The notes beneath the pieces were generated by a model, which had not been told where the DNA came from, did no database searches, and saw only the letters and a list, made by a program, of their open reading frames with translations. From contig JAAYVF010000094.1 in assembly GCA_012517325.1 (NCBI GenBank), positions 1-43,113 on the forward strand: a DNA stretch of 43,113 bases, written 5' to 3'. The DNA is from Myxococcales bacterium. GTDB taxonomy: Bacteria; Lernaellota; Lernaellaia; Lernaellales; Lernaellaceae. The stretch's first letter is position 1, and each line of letters opens with the position of its first letter. Shown here piece by piece: positions 1 to 12,152 of this stretch. A program made the position numbers and the translations under genes.

Positions 1-80
1 AAAGCCCGATGCAAAACGGAAAATCGAAAGGGAACAACCAACTGGACGTGGGTCTATCAGGCCTCGGCTCCGAACTCTAC

Positions 81-130
81 GTAACCAAGGGGACATTTTT
101 GCTGCACAGTTGAGGGGACATATTGCCTAA
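81..130. repeat. short GGGGACAT direct repeats, possible insertion-sequence edge
   Basis: Two copies of GGGGACAT lie 25 bp apart at 89-96 and 114-121, in a stretch with no convincing gene (1-225). Such repeats in this spacing are often seen at the ends of, or just upstream of, IS481/IS21-like elements, but no transposase is visible here, so the assignment is tentative. The rest of 1-225 shows nothing I can name. Confidence 0.25.
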
Positions 131-225
131 GTATAAACAGATCGGCTTTTTCCGGTCGCGGCGGCGCTTGCCATCCGCGCCGAACCCCTCGATAGTAGCC
201 GGGAGGTCTTTCGCCACTAAAGCCA

Positions 226-1791
226 ATGAACGAAAACGCAACCGAAAATGCTGATTCCATGAGCGCCGACCTGCATTCTTCGGATCGCCTGCCGTCGTCG
301 GCCGCGAAACTCGTGCCGGCCGTGGCGGTCGCCTTGTTGGTCGCGCTGGCCGGGGCGCTGCGCTGGATCGTGCTGCGGCGGACCATCAACTGGTACAACG
401 AAGAACCGTTTTTCTATCTCTACGACACGGTGCAGTTTCTCCGCCAGCCGTTTCACTTCCCGCTCGTCGCCAACCATCCCGGCGGCTACCAGTATCTGCT
501 GGCCTTGTTGATCCGGCTCGGCGGAATTCACGACGTGGTGGCGCTGGGGCGCTACTTGAGCTTCGTGCTGGGCACGGCGACCGTGATCCCTCTTTTTCTG
601 CTGGTGCGCCGGGCGCTCGGCGACTGGACGGGCTGGTTGGCCGGCGCGGCGCTGGCGATTTACAGCACGCACATCCTGCTGAGCGTCAACTCACTCAATT
701 TCGCGCCGTTCTTTTTCTTTTTACTGACGGGTTGCTGGCTGTTCGGCGAGAGCCTGACGCTCGTCGGTTCCGCCCGGCGATCCTGGGCCGCCCTCATCGG
801 CGCCGCGCTCTGTTTCGTCGCGGCCGGCACCCTGCGCTTCGAATCCTGGCTGTTCATCGTGCCGCTGGTCGTTTGGCTGGGCTGGAAAAAACAGTGGCGC
901 CGGGCAGCAGTGTTCGGCGCGCTCACCGCCGCTTTCCCGCTGCTTTACCTGGCGTTCGCCCGGGCGAAGTACGGCGACTTTTTCCCCTTCCTCGAAGTGT
1001 CGGGCGGCATTGATCGGGCGTTTTCCGGTTGGCTGGACTGGCGCGCCGCCGGCGTCTGGGGCCGGGAATTGTCTCGCGAGGTCGGGCTCGTGCCCCTGGC
1101 CGCCGGAGTCGTCGGCATTGTTCTCGGTCTGCAACGACGGCACCAGAAAGAGCTGTTGCTTTACCTCGGGTTGGTGGCCGCCTTTTATCTGTTTCGCACG
1201 ATGCGCCACCGGTTCATCTTCGCCGGCGTTTTTCCGCGCTACGACGTCCTGCCGCTGCTCTTTTTTCTTCCCTATGCCTTCAGCGCGGCGATCGACCTGA
1301 CGCGCCGGATCAAAACCGCCCGGTCGTGGGCCGCCGCGGCGCTGGCCTTGCCGATTCTGCTGGCTTTCGGTTGGCAATCCGCCGCCAATTTTTTCCACGT
1401 GGTCGACGAGGAAGGATTGGCCGCCGCGCCGCCGGCCACCCGAAGCCTGATCGATTGGATGAAGCGGGAGTTGCGGCCCGACGAACCAATCTGCCTGGAT
1501 TTCTGGCTGCACCCGACGGTTCTCTATTCGCTGATCGAAGCCAAGGGCCTCGCGGCGCCGCCTTATGCCTATCCGTTCCACCCCTGTTTGGAGCATGGCC
1601 GCGACTGCCGGGCCGAGGGAGTAGACTGGCCGCAAATCGGCCGCGATTTTTTGGCCAGCGAGAACTGCCGCGTGGTGATCAGCCGGTCCAACGAGCCATT
1701 GTATCCCCTGCTCGCCGCCCCCGATTCGCCGTTCGTTCCCGTCGCCGAGGTCGATCCTTATCGGATCTACCGCCGCGCCGCCGCGCCCTGA
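226..1791 (+). CDS. GT-C fold membrane glycosyltransferase (family 39-like)
   Basis: A 521-residue integral membrane protein that most resembles the ArnT/PMT-type glycosyltransferases, which transfer a sugar from a polyprenyl-phosphate donor at the outer face of the inner membrane. A first membrane helix lies near residues 25-47. It is followed by an extracytoplasmic loop with an acidic YNEEP motif near residue 57, where this fold carries its catalytic acidic residue, then about ten more hydrophobic segments up to roughly residue 390. The C-terminal ~130 residues are soluble and contain several Cys. The acceptor cannot be inferred. The ATG at 226 has only a weak ribosome-binding site, so a start at 259 is possible. 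The gene converges on the next one with a 6 bp gap and no terminator. Confidence 0.7.
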   Translation: MNENATENADSMSADLHSSDRLPSSAAKLVPAVAVALLVALAGALRWIVLRRTINWYNEEPFFYLYDTVQFLRQPFHFPLVANHPGGYQYLLALLIRLGGIHDVVALGRYLSFVLGTATVIPLFLLVRRALGDWTGWLAGAALAIYSTHILLSVNSLNFAPFFFFLLTGCWLFGESLTLVGSARRSWAALIGAALCFVAAGTLRFESWLFIVPLVVWLGWKKQWRRAAVFGALTAAFPLLYLAFARAKYGDFFPFLEVSGGIDRAFSGWLDWRAAGVWGRELSREVGLVPLAAGVVGIVLGLQRRHQKELLLYLGLVAAFYLFRTMRHRFIFAGVFPRYDVLPLLFFLPYAFSAAIDLTRRIKTARSWAAAALALPILLAFGWQSAANFFHVVDEEGLAAAPPATRSLIDWMKRELRPDEPICLDFWLHPTVLYSLIEAKGLAAPPYAYPFHPCLEHGRDCRAEGVDWPQIGRDFLASENCRVVISRSNEPLYPLLAAPDSPFVPVAEVDPYRIYRRAAAP

Positions 1792-1797
1792 GATCGA

Positions 1798-3681
1798 TTA
1801 CGGTTCCACGACCGGCAGCACGATCCGCGACGGCTGCGCGGCGTTGCGTTGCACGGTGAATTTCGTCGGCGGACTGGACAACTCCCGGAAGTGATCGGCG
1901 TCGGCGCCGGCGATCGCCACCCGGATCGCATGCCCCTGCCGGAACAGATAAGAGACCGGCTGCAGATCGAACACCAGCTCGGCCGTTTCGCCGGGTTGCA
2001 GCGGCCGGCCGTCGCGCCGCAGGAAGGTGCGATAAGGCGCGGGCGAGCGGTACGGCGGCGGCGCGTCGCTCAATTGCCGGTGCAAAGCGCGCAGCATCCC
2101 CTCGGTCACGTAGCTGACCTCGCCCGTTTCGTTCACGTCTTCCAGGTAGACGAACACCTGGGCGTCGGGCGCGTCGGCGGCCAGGAACAGCCGCGCCAGC
2201 GGGTGGCCGGTCACTTCCAGGTCGCCCGGCAGCGGCGCGGATTGGTAGTAAAGCAGCCGGCGGTCGCGGTGTTTGCGGTCCGGATAGGCGACGCGGGTTT
2301 CCACGGCCAGCGCGTTGTATCGCGACAGGCTTCCCGTTCCCGCGCGCGGATCGACGTGGTAATCGTCGCGGCCGGCTTCGTCTTTCGTCGCGGCGAAGGA
2401 CAGCCGGTGATCCGCGGCCAGGTACAGCGGCGTTTCCCGGGCCGGCGGCGGCCAATGATCGGCCGAGCGCCAGCGGTCGGCGACCATCGTGTAGTAGTGG
2501 ACCGGCGGTTCCACCTCGATCCCCGTTTGTTTGCCCTTCAGATGAAAATCGAAAAAGCGCCGCACTTCGCCGATCAGGTCGAACCGGCTGCGCACCGTCT
2601 TGTCGAACGGCCGGATCTGATCGGCGCCGCCGTGATCCCAGGGGCCGAGCAACAGGCGGCTGCCGGGGTTTTCGACCGTCAGAAAGCGCTTGACCGCCGC
2701 GTGGGGGTAAGCGCCGTCGAACCAGCCGCTGATATTGTAAACCGGAATGCCGGCCGCCCGCAGGCGGTCGCTGTAGGTATGCGGACTGAACCGGTCGGTG
2801 CAAATGCCGCCGGGGCTGACGTCGTCGCGGTAGTTCAGCGTCAGCGTTTCTTGATGAATCTGCACGTTGCCGCGATGCCCGGCGACCGCGCGGGCGCGCT
2901 CTTCGCCGTAGCGATCGCCGTCGACCGGCGCGACGCCGCTGGTCAGCAGGCGGGCGAACCAGAAGGCTTCCTGCGGCCGGTTCCGGTCCATGATGCGGTT
3001 GCCGCGCTCCCATTCGCGGGTGAACCAGGAAAGCTGGATGCCGCCCGGAAACGCGATGTCGGTATAAACGTCGAAGAGCGCGAACATCGGGGCGATGGCC
3101 TTGACCGCCGGATGCCGGTTGAACGACAGGAACTCGGCGGTGGTGCCTTCGTAGGAGCCGCCGGCGGCGCCGACCTGGCCGTCGGACCAGGGTTGGGCGA
3201 CGATCCAATCGACGACCTGCGCGCCGTCGCGCACCTCGCCGTCGTTCCACGGATAGGGGATCTGACCGAACGAAGCGCCCGAGCCGCGCACGTCGACCCG
3301 CACCAGCGCATAGCCCGCCTCGACGATGCGTCGGATTTCATCCAGCGGCCCGAAGAACAGGCTGGCCGGCCAGTGAATATCCAGGCGCCGCCAATAGCGC
3401 GTCTGGTCGAGAATCGTCGGCAGCTTGTCGGCCGGTCGCAGCCCGGCGGGAAGATAGACATCGACGGCGATCTTCACGCCGTCGCGCATCGTCAGGTATT
3501 GCGAGGTGAGCGTCAGGCCGTGATAAGGGCCGCTTTCCGGCGGCGTATTTTCGTCGGCCCGCCACCAGGCGGTGTCGAGCCGCGCCTCCGGCCGGGCGGC
3601 CCACGTCGCGCCGCCGCCGAAGCCGAACACAACCATTGCCGCCAAAAGGAACCAACCGCCGGTCGTCAGTCGTCGCCGCAT
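1798..3681 (-). CDS. CocE/NonD family hydrolase (X-Pro dipeptidyl-peptidase S15 fold)
   Basis: A 627-residue protein with an N-terminal hydrophobic signal segment (about residues 8-28), so it is probably exported. The alpha/beta-hydrolase core carries the nucleophile elbow GGSYEG with Ser176, the upstream RVDVRGSGAS block typical of this family, and a later LLGPWDHGG block that supplies the His. The C-terminal ~230 residues fit the jelly-roll PepX_C domain. Family members cleave acyl-ester or amide substrates such as cocaine, glutaryl-7-ACA or X-Pro peptides; the substrate here is unknown. It lies 37 bp downstream of the PEP carboxylase gene on the same strand and may be read through from it, but no functional link is apparent. 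Confidence 0.85.
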   Translation of the reverse strand: MRRRLTTGGWFLLAAMVVFGFGGGATWAARPEARLDTAWWRADENTPPESGPYHGLTLTSQYLTMRDGVKIAVDVYLPAGLRPADKLPTILDQTRYWRRLDIHWPASLFFGPLDEIRRIVEAGYALVRVDVRGSGASFGQIPYPWNDGEVRDGAQVVDWIVAQPWSDGQVGAAGGSYEGTTAEFLSFNRHPAVKAIAPMFALFDVYTDIAFPGGIQLSWFTREWERGNRIMDRNRPQEAFWFARLLTSGVAPVDGDRYGEERARAVAGHRGNVQIHQETLTLNYRDDVSPGGICTDRFSPHTYSDRLRAAGIPVYNISGWFDGAYPHAAVKRFLTVENPGSRLLLGPWDHGGADQIRPFDKTVRSRFDLIGEVRRFFDFHLKGKQTGIEVEPPVHYYTMVADRWRSADHWPPPARETPLYLAADHRLSFAATKDEAGRDDYHVDPRAGTGSLSRYNALAVETRVAYPDRKHRDRRLLYYQSAPLPGDLEVTGHPLARLFLAADAPDAQVFVYLEDVNETGEVSYVTEGMLRALHRQLSDAPPPYRSPAPYRTFLRRDGRPLQPGETAELVFDLQPVSYLFRQGHAIRVAIAGADADHFRELSSPPTKFTVQRNAAQPSRIVLPVVEP

Positions 3682-3718
3682 GTTTTTCTTCGCTCCGGAA
3701 CAGGATGTTTCGGGGATG

Positions 3719-6463
3719 CTAGCCGGTCGTCCGCAACCCGCTGGCGATCGCGTTGACCGACAACAACACGCGCGGCAGCAGCGCCTCGGCGCCGGTCTGA
3801 TCGCCGGCCGCCGACCGCTCCCGCCACTGCCGCAACAGCATGATCTGCATTTGGTGCAGCATCGTCAGGGCGCGTTCGCGCCGCACCAGGGTGCCCAGCA
3901 GTCGTGGCCGCCGCACCGCGAAATCGCCGCCGAACAGGCGCCCCAGCACTTCGCGCGTCCGCCGGTATTCGTCGCCGATCAGCGTTAGGTAAGTCGCCCG
4001 CACCGCGTCGTCGGCCACCAATTCGGCGTATCGCTCGACGATCCGCAGATCGGCGGACATCAGGCTCGTTTCGGTGTTGGTGAACACGTACTGTAAAAAC
4101 GGCCAGTTCTCGAAACCCGCCGCCAGATCGGCGAACCGCGCGGGCACCTCGGCCAATAATTCCGTCAGGGCGGTGCCGACGCCGTACCAGCCGGGCAGGT
4201 AATGGCGCGACTGGTTCCAGGCGAACACCCAGGGAATCGCGCGCAAATCCTCCAGTGTGCGCCGCCCGGTGCGGCGCGCGGGGCGCGAACCGATCCGCGC
4301 CTGTTCGATGGCGTCGATCGGCGTCGCCTGGCTGAAATAGGCCATGAAGTCGGGCCGGTCCAGCAGATCCTCGTAGACTTTCTGGCTGCGGGTCGCCAGC
4401 AGATGCATGATCGGCGCGAGTTTGACGTTGCGCGATACCGGCCGCTGGTGCCGCAGCTTCATCGCGGCGACGCCGGCGACGAGCAGTTCCAGGTTGTAGG
4501 AAGCGGTGCCGAGGTTCGCGTATTTCTGACTGATGGTTTCGCCCTGCTCGGTGGCCCGGAACGCCCCGGAAAGCGAACCGTGCGGTAGCGACTGCAAAAA
4601 GCGGTGCGTCGGCCCCGCGCCGCGGCTGATCGTTCCGCCGCGGCCGTGAAAGAAGCGCAGTTCGAACCCGGCTTCCGCCGCCATTTGCGCCAGGGTCCGT
4701 TGCGCCTGGTGCAGCGCCCATTGCCCCGACAACACGCCGGCCGCCTTGGCGCTGTCGCTGTAACCCAGCATGACCTGTTGGCGGCGCCGGCCGCCGGACT
4801 CCGTGACGCTACGCCCGGTGATCGGGTGGGCGAGAAATTCCCGCAGAATCGCCGGCGCCTGCTCCAGGTCCGCGACCGTTTCGAACAGCGGCACGACGGG
4901 CAAACGGCAGACGAGGCCCGCCGGTGTCGGCCGCGCCAACCCGGCTTCGCGCGCCAGCAGGTAGACGCCCAGCAGATCGGACACCGAGCGGGTCATGCTG
5001 ACGATCAGCGCGCCGATGCCATCGTAGCCGTATTCCTCGCCGTGCGAGGCCAGCAGGCGATAGGTCGCCAGAATTTCCCTCGCTTCCGGTCCCAATTCCG
5101 CCGAGCCGTGCGCCAGCGGCCGCGGCGATTTCAGTTCCTGCTCCAGCAACTCCCGCCGCTTTTCCTCCGGCCAGTCGGCATAATCGGCGCCATCCAGGCC
5201 GGCCGCGACCAGAAGCTGGGCGATCGCCCGGTCGTGGTAGGCGCTGTTCTGGCGGACGTCGAGCACCGCGAGGTGGAAGCCGAACACTTCGACGGCGCGC
5301 CATACCGGCAGCACTTCCTCTTCCGCCAACCGCGCCGCGCCGACCGCGACCAGCGATTCGTACAGCAGCCGCAAATGTTCGAGCAGGGCCCGGGGATGGC
5401 GGTAATGATAGGGCGCCTCGATCCGGCAATCGTCGAGATTCGGCAGTTTGGCGCGCACCAGGTTGAGAAACTGTCGCCAGGGCTCGAACGGATTGCGCGT
5501 CACCGCCTGCGCGCCGATTTCGCCGAGTTGCCCCGTTAATTCGTCGATCGCCGCAGCGAGTTCCGCCGGCGGCGCCTGCCGGGCGGACGACAGGCTGAGG
5601 CGCTGCGCCACCGCCTGCAAATGGCGATCGTGGAGGCCCAGCGCCGCCCGGCGCAACGCCAGCAGCGTTTCATTCGTCACCGCCGCGGTGACCAGTCCGT
5701 GCCCGTCGCGATCGCCGCCGACCCACGTGCCGAACGACACCAACGGCATCCGCCCCGCGCCCGCCAGCCGGCGCGGATCGAAGCCGGCTTCCTTCCAGGC
5801 CTGCCGCAGTCGCCAATCGAGCCGCGGCACGACTTCGGGGAAAACGTCGTGCAGAAAATAGAGTATCGCGCGCCGCTCGTGGGCGAGGTCCGGCTTTTGC
5901 AGCATGATTTCGCCGGTGCGCCAGATGCGTTCCAACGCGAGGATGATCTGGCCGCGGATCTGCTCCTGTTCCGCCGGCGTCCAGATGTTGTTTTCGCGTT
6001 TGAGCAGCAACAGGTAGAGCTGGCGGTGTTGTTCGAGCAGCGAGGACCGCTTGGCCTCGGTCGGATGCGCGGTCAGCACCGGTTCGACCCAAATCCGGGG
6101 CAACAGGTCGGCGATCTCTTCCTCGGAACAGCCGTCCAGCCGCATTTGATTTAGCCGGTCGCCCCATAGGCCCGGCTCGGCGGCCAGCCCCCGTTCGTGC
6201 TCGACCCGCCGCCGCGTCTGGGCGGCCGAGTTTTCCTCGACCATGTTGAGCAGTTGAAAGCTGAGCGACAGCGCCTGCAGGCCCGCTTCCGAGCACAACA
6301 TTTCCATCGGCGCCTGATTTTCAGGCGCGGAAGCCCATGGCAACGAGCGCGCCAGGTCTTTTTCGCCCAGCTCGGCCAGCATTTCCTGGAAGCACTTCAT
6401 CAGGTAGGCCAGGTCGAGGTCGAGCTTGGCGAAAGTGAAATTCAGTGTCTGGTCGGTGCTCAC
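3719..6463 (-). CDS. ppc: phosphoenolpyruvate carboxylase
   Basis: This 914-residue enzyme converts PEP and bicarbonate to oxaloacetate, replenishing C4 acids. Family signatures are all present in order: VLTAHPTE with catalytic His133, GYSDSAKAAG, the glycine-rich loop HGRGGTISRGAGPTHRF, the RAIPWVFAWNQSR block, and the C-terminal LLSVNAIASGLRTTG, in which the extreme C-terminus helps form the active site. Length matches full-size bacterial PEPC. The start is GTG at 6463, with a GGGGAG ribosome-binding site ten bases upstream. The gene is complete and shows no frameshift. Confidence 0.97.
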   Translation of the reverse strand: MSTDQTLNFTFAKLDLDLAYLMKCFQEMLAELGEKDLARSLPWASAPENQAPMEMLCSEAGLQALSLSFQLLNMVEENSAAQTRRRVEHERGLAAEPGLWGDRLNQMRLDGCSEEEIADLLPRIWVEPVLTAHPTEAKRSSLLEQHRQLYLLLLKRENNIWTPAEQEQIRGQIILALERIWRTGEIMLQKPDLAHERRAILYFLHDVFPEVVPRLDWRLRQAWKEAGFDPRRLAGAGRMPLVSFGTWVGGDRDGHGLVTAAVTNETLLALRRAALGLHDRHLQAVAQRLSLSSARQAPPAELAAAIDELTGQLGEIGAQAVTRNPFEPWRQFLNLVRAKLPNLDDCRIEAPYHYRHPRALLEHLRLLYESLVAVGAARLAEEEVLPVWRAVEVFGFHLAVLDVRQNSAYHDRAIAQLLVAAGLDGADYADWPEEKRRELLEQELKSPRPLAHGSAELGPEAREILATYRLLASHGEEYGYDGIGALIVSMTRSVSDLLGVYLLAREAGLARPTPAGLVCRLPVVPLFETVADLEQAPAILREFLAHPITGRSVTESGGRRRQQVMLGYSDSAKAAGVLSGQWALHQAQRTLAQMAAEAGFELRFFHGRGGTISRGAGPTHRFLQSLPHGSLSGAFRATEQGETISQKYANLGTASYNLELLVAGVAAMKLRHQRPVSRNVKLAPIMHLLATRSQKVYEDLLDRPDFMAYFSQATPIDAIEQARIGSRPARRTGRRTLEDLRAIPWVFAWNQSRHYLPGWYGVGTALTELLAEVPARFADLAAGFENWPFLQYVFTNTETSLMSADLRIVERYAELVADDAVRATYLTLIGDEYRRTREVLGRLFGGDFAVRRPRLLGTLVRRERALTMLHQMQIMLLRQWRERSAAGDQTGAEALLPRVLLSVNAIASGLRTTG

Positions 6464-6679
6464 GGCTCGAATTCTCCCCCGTGACTCGCCGTCAGGGTTC
6501 CGTCAACCAATCAGGCTTTGATCGCACCTGTCATACTGTATGGCACGGGTGCTCGGCGTCAAGATTTTTATCTTCGCGGTTCGCGCACTGAAGAATGACC
6601 AGATATCTTTTTAGTCCGGCGGGCATCCAAGGTAAAACGCGAACCCGTATTCGGCAGACACCGCCGCGGCCTTTGACAA

Positions 6680-7138
6680 TCAGCCCTTGGCCGCCTCTTC
6701 CGCCAGTGCCTCGGTCAGAGATTGCAGCGGATTGAGTCCGGCGAGGGTTTCCGCCTCGCCGAAATAGGATTTTTGATTGCCGTAGACCTCGCGGTAGATG
6801 ATCTTCGCGACGCCGGCGCCGAGCAGAAGTTTCAGGCACGACAGGCAGGGCTTGAAGGTGCAGTAGCAGGTCGAGCCCTCCAGCCGGATGCCGAAGCGGG
6901 CGGCTTGCAGCACGGCGTTGGCCTCGGCGTGAATCGTGCGCACGCAGTGGCCGTCCTTGAGCAGATGGCCGACCTCGTCGCAGTGCGGCGTGCCGGGCAG
7001 CGAGCCGTTGTAGCCGGTGGTCAGAATGCGATTGTCCTTGACGATCACCGCGCCGACCTTGAGCCGGTCGCAGGTGGCGCGGGTCGAGACGTCCTGGGCG
7101 ATCTGCATGAAGTACTCGTGCCAACTGGCGCGCGACAT
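6680..7138 (-). CDS. comEB: dCMP deaminase (ComEB-like)
   Basis: A 152-residue zinc cytidine-deaminase-fold protein. The catalytic HAE motif is at residues 70-72 and the zinc-binding PCLSC at 97-101. Additional Cys and His in the GTPHCDEVGH region match the dCMP deaminase family rather than guanine or tRNA deaminases. It converts dCMP to dUMP, the substrate for thymidylate synthase. The start at 7138 has a strong AGGAG site seven bases upstream. It follows nrdJ by 31 bp on the same strand, and thyX lies further upstream, which gives a coherent dTMP-supply context. The 216 bp between this gene and ppc holds nothing I recognise. Confidence 0.9.
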   Translation of the reverse strand: MSRASWHEYFMQIAQDVSTRATCDRLKVGAVIVKDNRILTTGYNGSLPGTPHCDEVGHLLKDGHCVRTIHAEANAVLQAARFGIRLEGSTCYCTFKPCLSCLKLLLGAGVAKIIYREVYGNQKSYFGEAETLAGLNPLQSLTEALAEEAAKG

Positions 7139-7169
7139 CGTGGTTCTCCTTTCGCGACGGGACGACCGC

Positions 7170-10604
<3,435 letters not shown>

Positions 10605-10666
10605 CTCCAAATCCTCTTCAGGGCGCAAAAGGCCCAAGAACTCTGAAAGAAACCGAAAACCGGGTT

Positions 10667-10713
10667 AGAAGCTAGATAGTGTAGTCCCTTTTGCGAAAGA
10701 ATCAATATGTTGT
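10667..10713 (-). promoter_or_regulatory. candidate tandem NrdR boxes upstream of nrdJ
   Basis: Two 16-bp segments, 10667-10682 (ending GATAGTGT) and 10698-10713 (containing CAATATGTTGT), match the NrdR consensus acaCwAtATaTwGtgt at about 11 and 10 of 16 positions by eye. Their starts are 31 bp apart, which is the usual three-helical-turn spacing of NrdR box pairs. Their location just upstream of nrdJ fits. Neither box is perfect, so this is a reasoned candidate. Confidence 0.45.
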
Positions 10714-10828
10714 ATGGGTACGAAATAAAAAAGTCGGTTTGCCGATCATAACTTTTTACACGAACCATCCTTAGTCGAGATTACTTTGATTTGAATTCAG
10801 CCGACTAAAATCTTGTTGTAACGGATGT

Positions 10829-11668
10829 TTACTCGGTGTCGTTCAGCCGGAGCTTGGCGCGAAATTCCGCTTCCGCCATCCCCGACAACCCGGTTTCGCG
10901 ACCGGCCAGCAGATTTTTCACCGCCTTGATCTCGTCGGAGGACAATCGGCATCCCTTGAGGATATGCCGCTCGAAAGACTCGTAGGCCCACGGCGTCACG
11001 GTTTTCACGATGCGCGCCATCACCTTGGCGTATTCGCGGATTTCCAGTTGCGCGTGCTGGTCGAGGCGCAGCCGTAAAAAGCGGAAGAGGTTGTGCAGGT
11101 CGATCTGCCAGTAGAACTCGGTGTACAGCGAAAGCGGCAGATTGATGCGGGCCAGTTCGCGGGAAATGTCGTGCGACAGCATTTCCTGGTAGTTGGCGTA
11201 AACCGTCTTGTTGTGCGCGGTCATCTGTTCGCGAATCGCCTCACGCACCTCGGGCGACGCCGGCCGGGTTTCGTCGCGTCCCTGCCGGTTTTCCTGGTTC
11301 TGCAAATGGATGTTCGCGTCGGCCGGGATGTAGAACTCCTCGGACATCACGCTGTAACGGCCGCTGATTTCGTTCATCCGCGCCGTGCGGTGGCGCACCC
11401 ACTGGCGGGCGACGAAGATGGGCATCTTGAGGTGAAAGGTGAAGACCACCTGTTCGAACGGCGAGGTGTGGTCGTGGCGCAGCAGGTAGTCGATCAGCGC
11501 CTTGTCCATGCGCACGGTTTTCGTACCGGCGCCGTACGAAACGCGCGCGGCCTGCACGATGCGCTCGTCGTTGCCCAGGTAATCGACCAGGCGGATAAAA
11601 CCGTGGTCCAGTACGTCGAACTGTTGATCGAGGATCGCGTCCGCCTCGGTTTTATGGTTGTGGGCCAT
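10829..11668 (-). CDS. thyX: flavin-dependent thymidylate synthase
   Basis: A 279-residue ThyX that methylates dUMP to dTMP using methylenetetrahydrofolate and FADH2. The ThyX signature begins RHR at residues 92-94 and continues through NEISGRYS to residue 106; the position usually written as Ser after RHRxx is Arg/Ala-like here. Upstream, the FEQVVFTFHLK strand is typical of the family. Start at 11668 with GGGAG seven bases before it. A strong terminator (11758-11797) separates it from the hydrogenase operon, so it probably has its own promoter in 11669-11757. The 190-bp gap to nrdJ contains the candidate NrdR boxes. Confidence 0.95.
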   Translation of the reverse strand: MAHNHKTEADAILDQQFDVLDHGFIRLVDYLGNDERIVQAARVSYGAGTKTVRMDKALIDYLLRHDHTSPFEQVVFTFHLKMPIFVARQWVRHRTARMNEISGRYSVMSEEFYIPADANIHLQNQENRQGRDETRPASPEVREAIREQMTAHNKTVYANYQEMLSHDISRELARINLPLSLYTEFYWQIDLHNLFRFLRLRLDQHAQLEIREYAKVMARIVKTVTPWAYESFERHILKGCRLSSDEIKAVKNLLAGRETGLSGMAEAEFRAKLRLNDTE

Positions 11669-11757
11669 GTCGGTCTCCCTTGAAATAGAGGTGCGGCTGA
11701 GTGGCTTTTCTTATCTCCCGTCCGGCGCGAATCTGTCAAGCGGCGTCGCGATTCCAA

Positions 11758-11797
11758 TAAAAAAAATACGGGCCGCCGGCAACCGGCGACCCGTATT
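11758..11797 (-). terminator. strong Rho-independent terminator of the hydrogenase operon
   Basis: Read on the minus strand, a long stem (AATACGGG, two mismatched bases, then GCCGG paired with its complement; arms 11765-11779 and 11783-11797) closes on a three-base loop and runs into a tract of T residues (complement of 11758-11764). It lies 18 bp after the small-subunit gene. Confidence 0.9.
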
Positions 11798-11814
11798 CGA
11801 CCGTCCCGAGCGGC

Positions 11815-12141
11815 CTAGGATCTGGGTTTCCAGCCTTTTTCCAGAACCTTGCGCAAGGCTGCCGAGCGGTCCGCGTAGTTCGTATGCAACAGGTGATGCG
11901 CCCGGTGGGAATTCGGATGCTCGAGATAATCCGCGTAGAGCTTTTTAACCATGGGGTTGTCCTGGGATTTACGTCGCGGCATGCCGGCGTCGCGCTGGTA
12001 CGCGGCCGCCAAACGCCGATCCAGATAATCCAGGGTGGCGGCCCACGCGCTACGGATGCCGATCACGCCCGTCGCGGCCACGGTGACGGCCGCGCCGCAA
12101 GCCTTGAGAAATTGACGCCTGGTGATTTGCGAAAGGCTCAT
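11815..12141 (-). CDS. hydS: [FeFe] hydrogenase small subunit, Tat-targeted
   Basis: A 108-residue protein. The N-terminus has a twin-arginine signal (RRQFLKAC at residues 8-15, a hydrophobic stretch, cleavage after AWA). The mature part matches the iron-hydrogenase small-subunit domain, ending in the characteristic HHLLHTNY segment. In Desulfovibrio this subunit wraps around the large subunit and carries the export signal for both. It begins 11 bp after the upstream large-subunit gene with an AGGAGG site, so the two are almost certainly co-translated. Length is slightly below the ~120 residues usual for the family. Confidence in the family is high; the periplasmic location is inferred from the signal. 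Confidence 0.9.
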   Translation of the reverse strand: MSLSQITRRQFLKACGAAVTVAATGVIGIRSAWAATLDYLDRRLAAAYQRDAGMPRRKSQDNPMVKKLYADYLEHPNSHRAHHLLHTNYADRSAALRKVLEKGWKPRS

Positions 12142-12152
12142 CGACGACCTCC

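Noticed and set aside
1849-3756. 635-codon plus-strand frame opposite the CocE-like gene
   Set aside because: Antisense shadow; the minus-strand frame has a signal peptide and catalytic motifs.
10726-10760. possible terminator (AAAAAGT...ACTTTTT) between thyX and nrdJ
   Set aside because: The stem needs a six-base bulge and has only three GC pairs, so it is not convincing.
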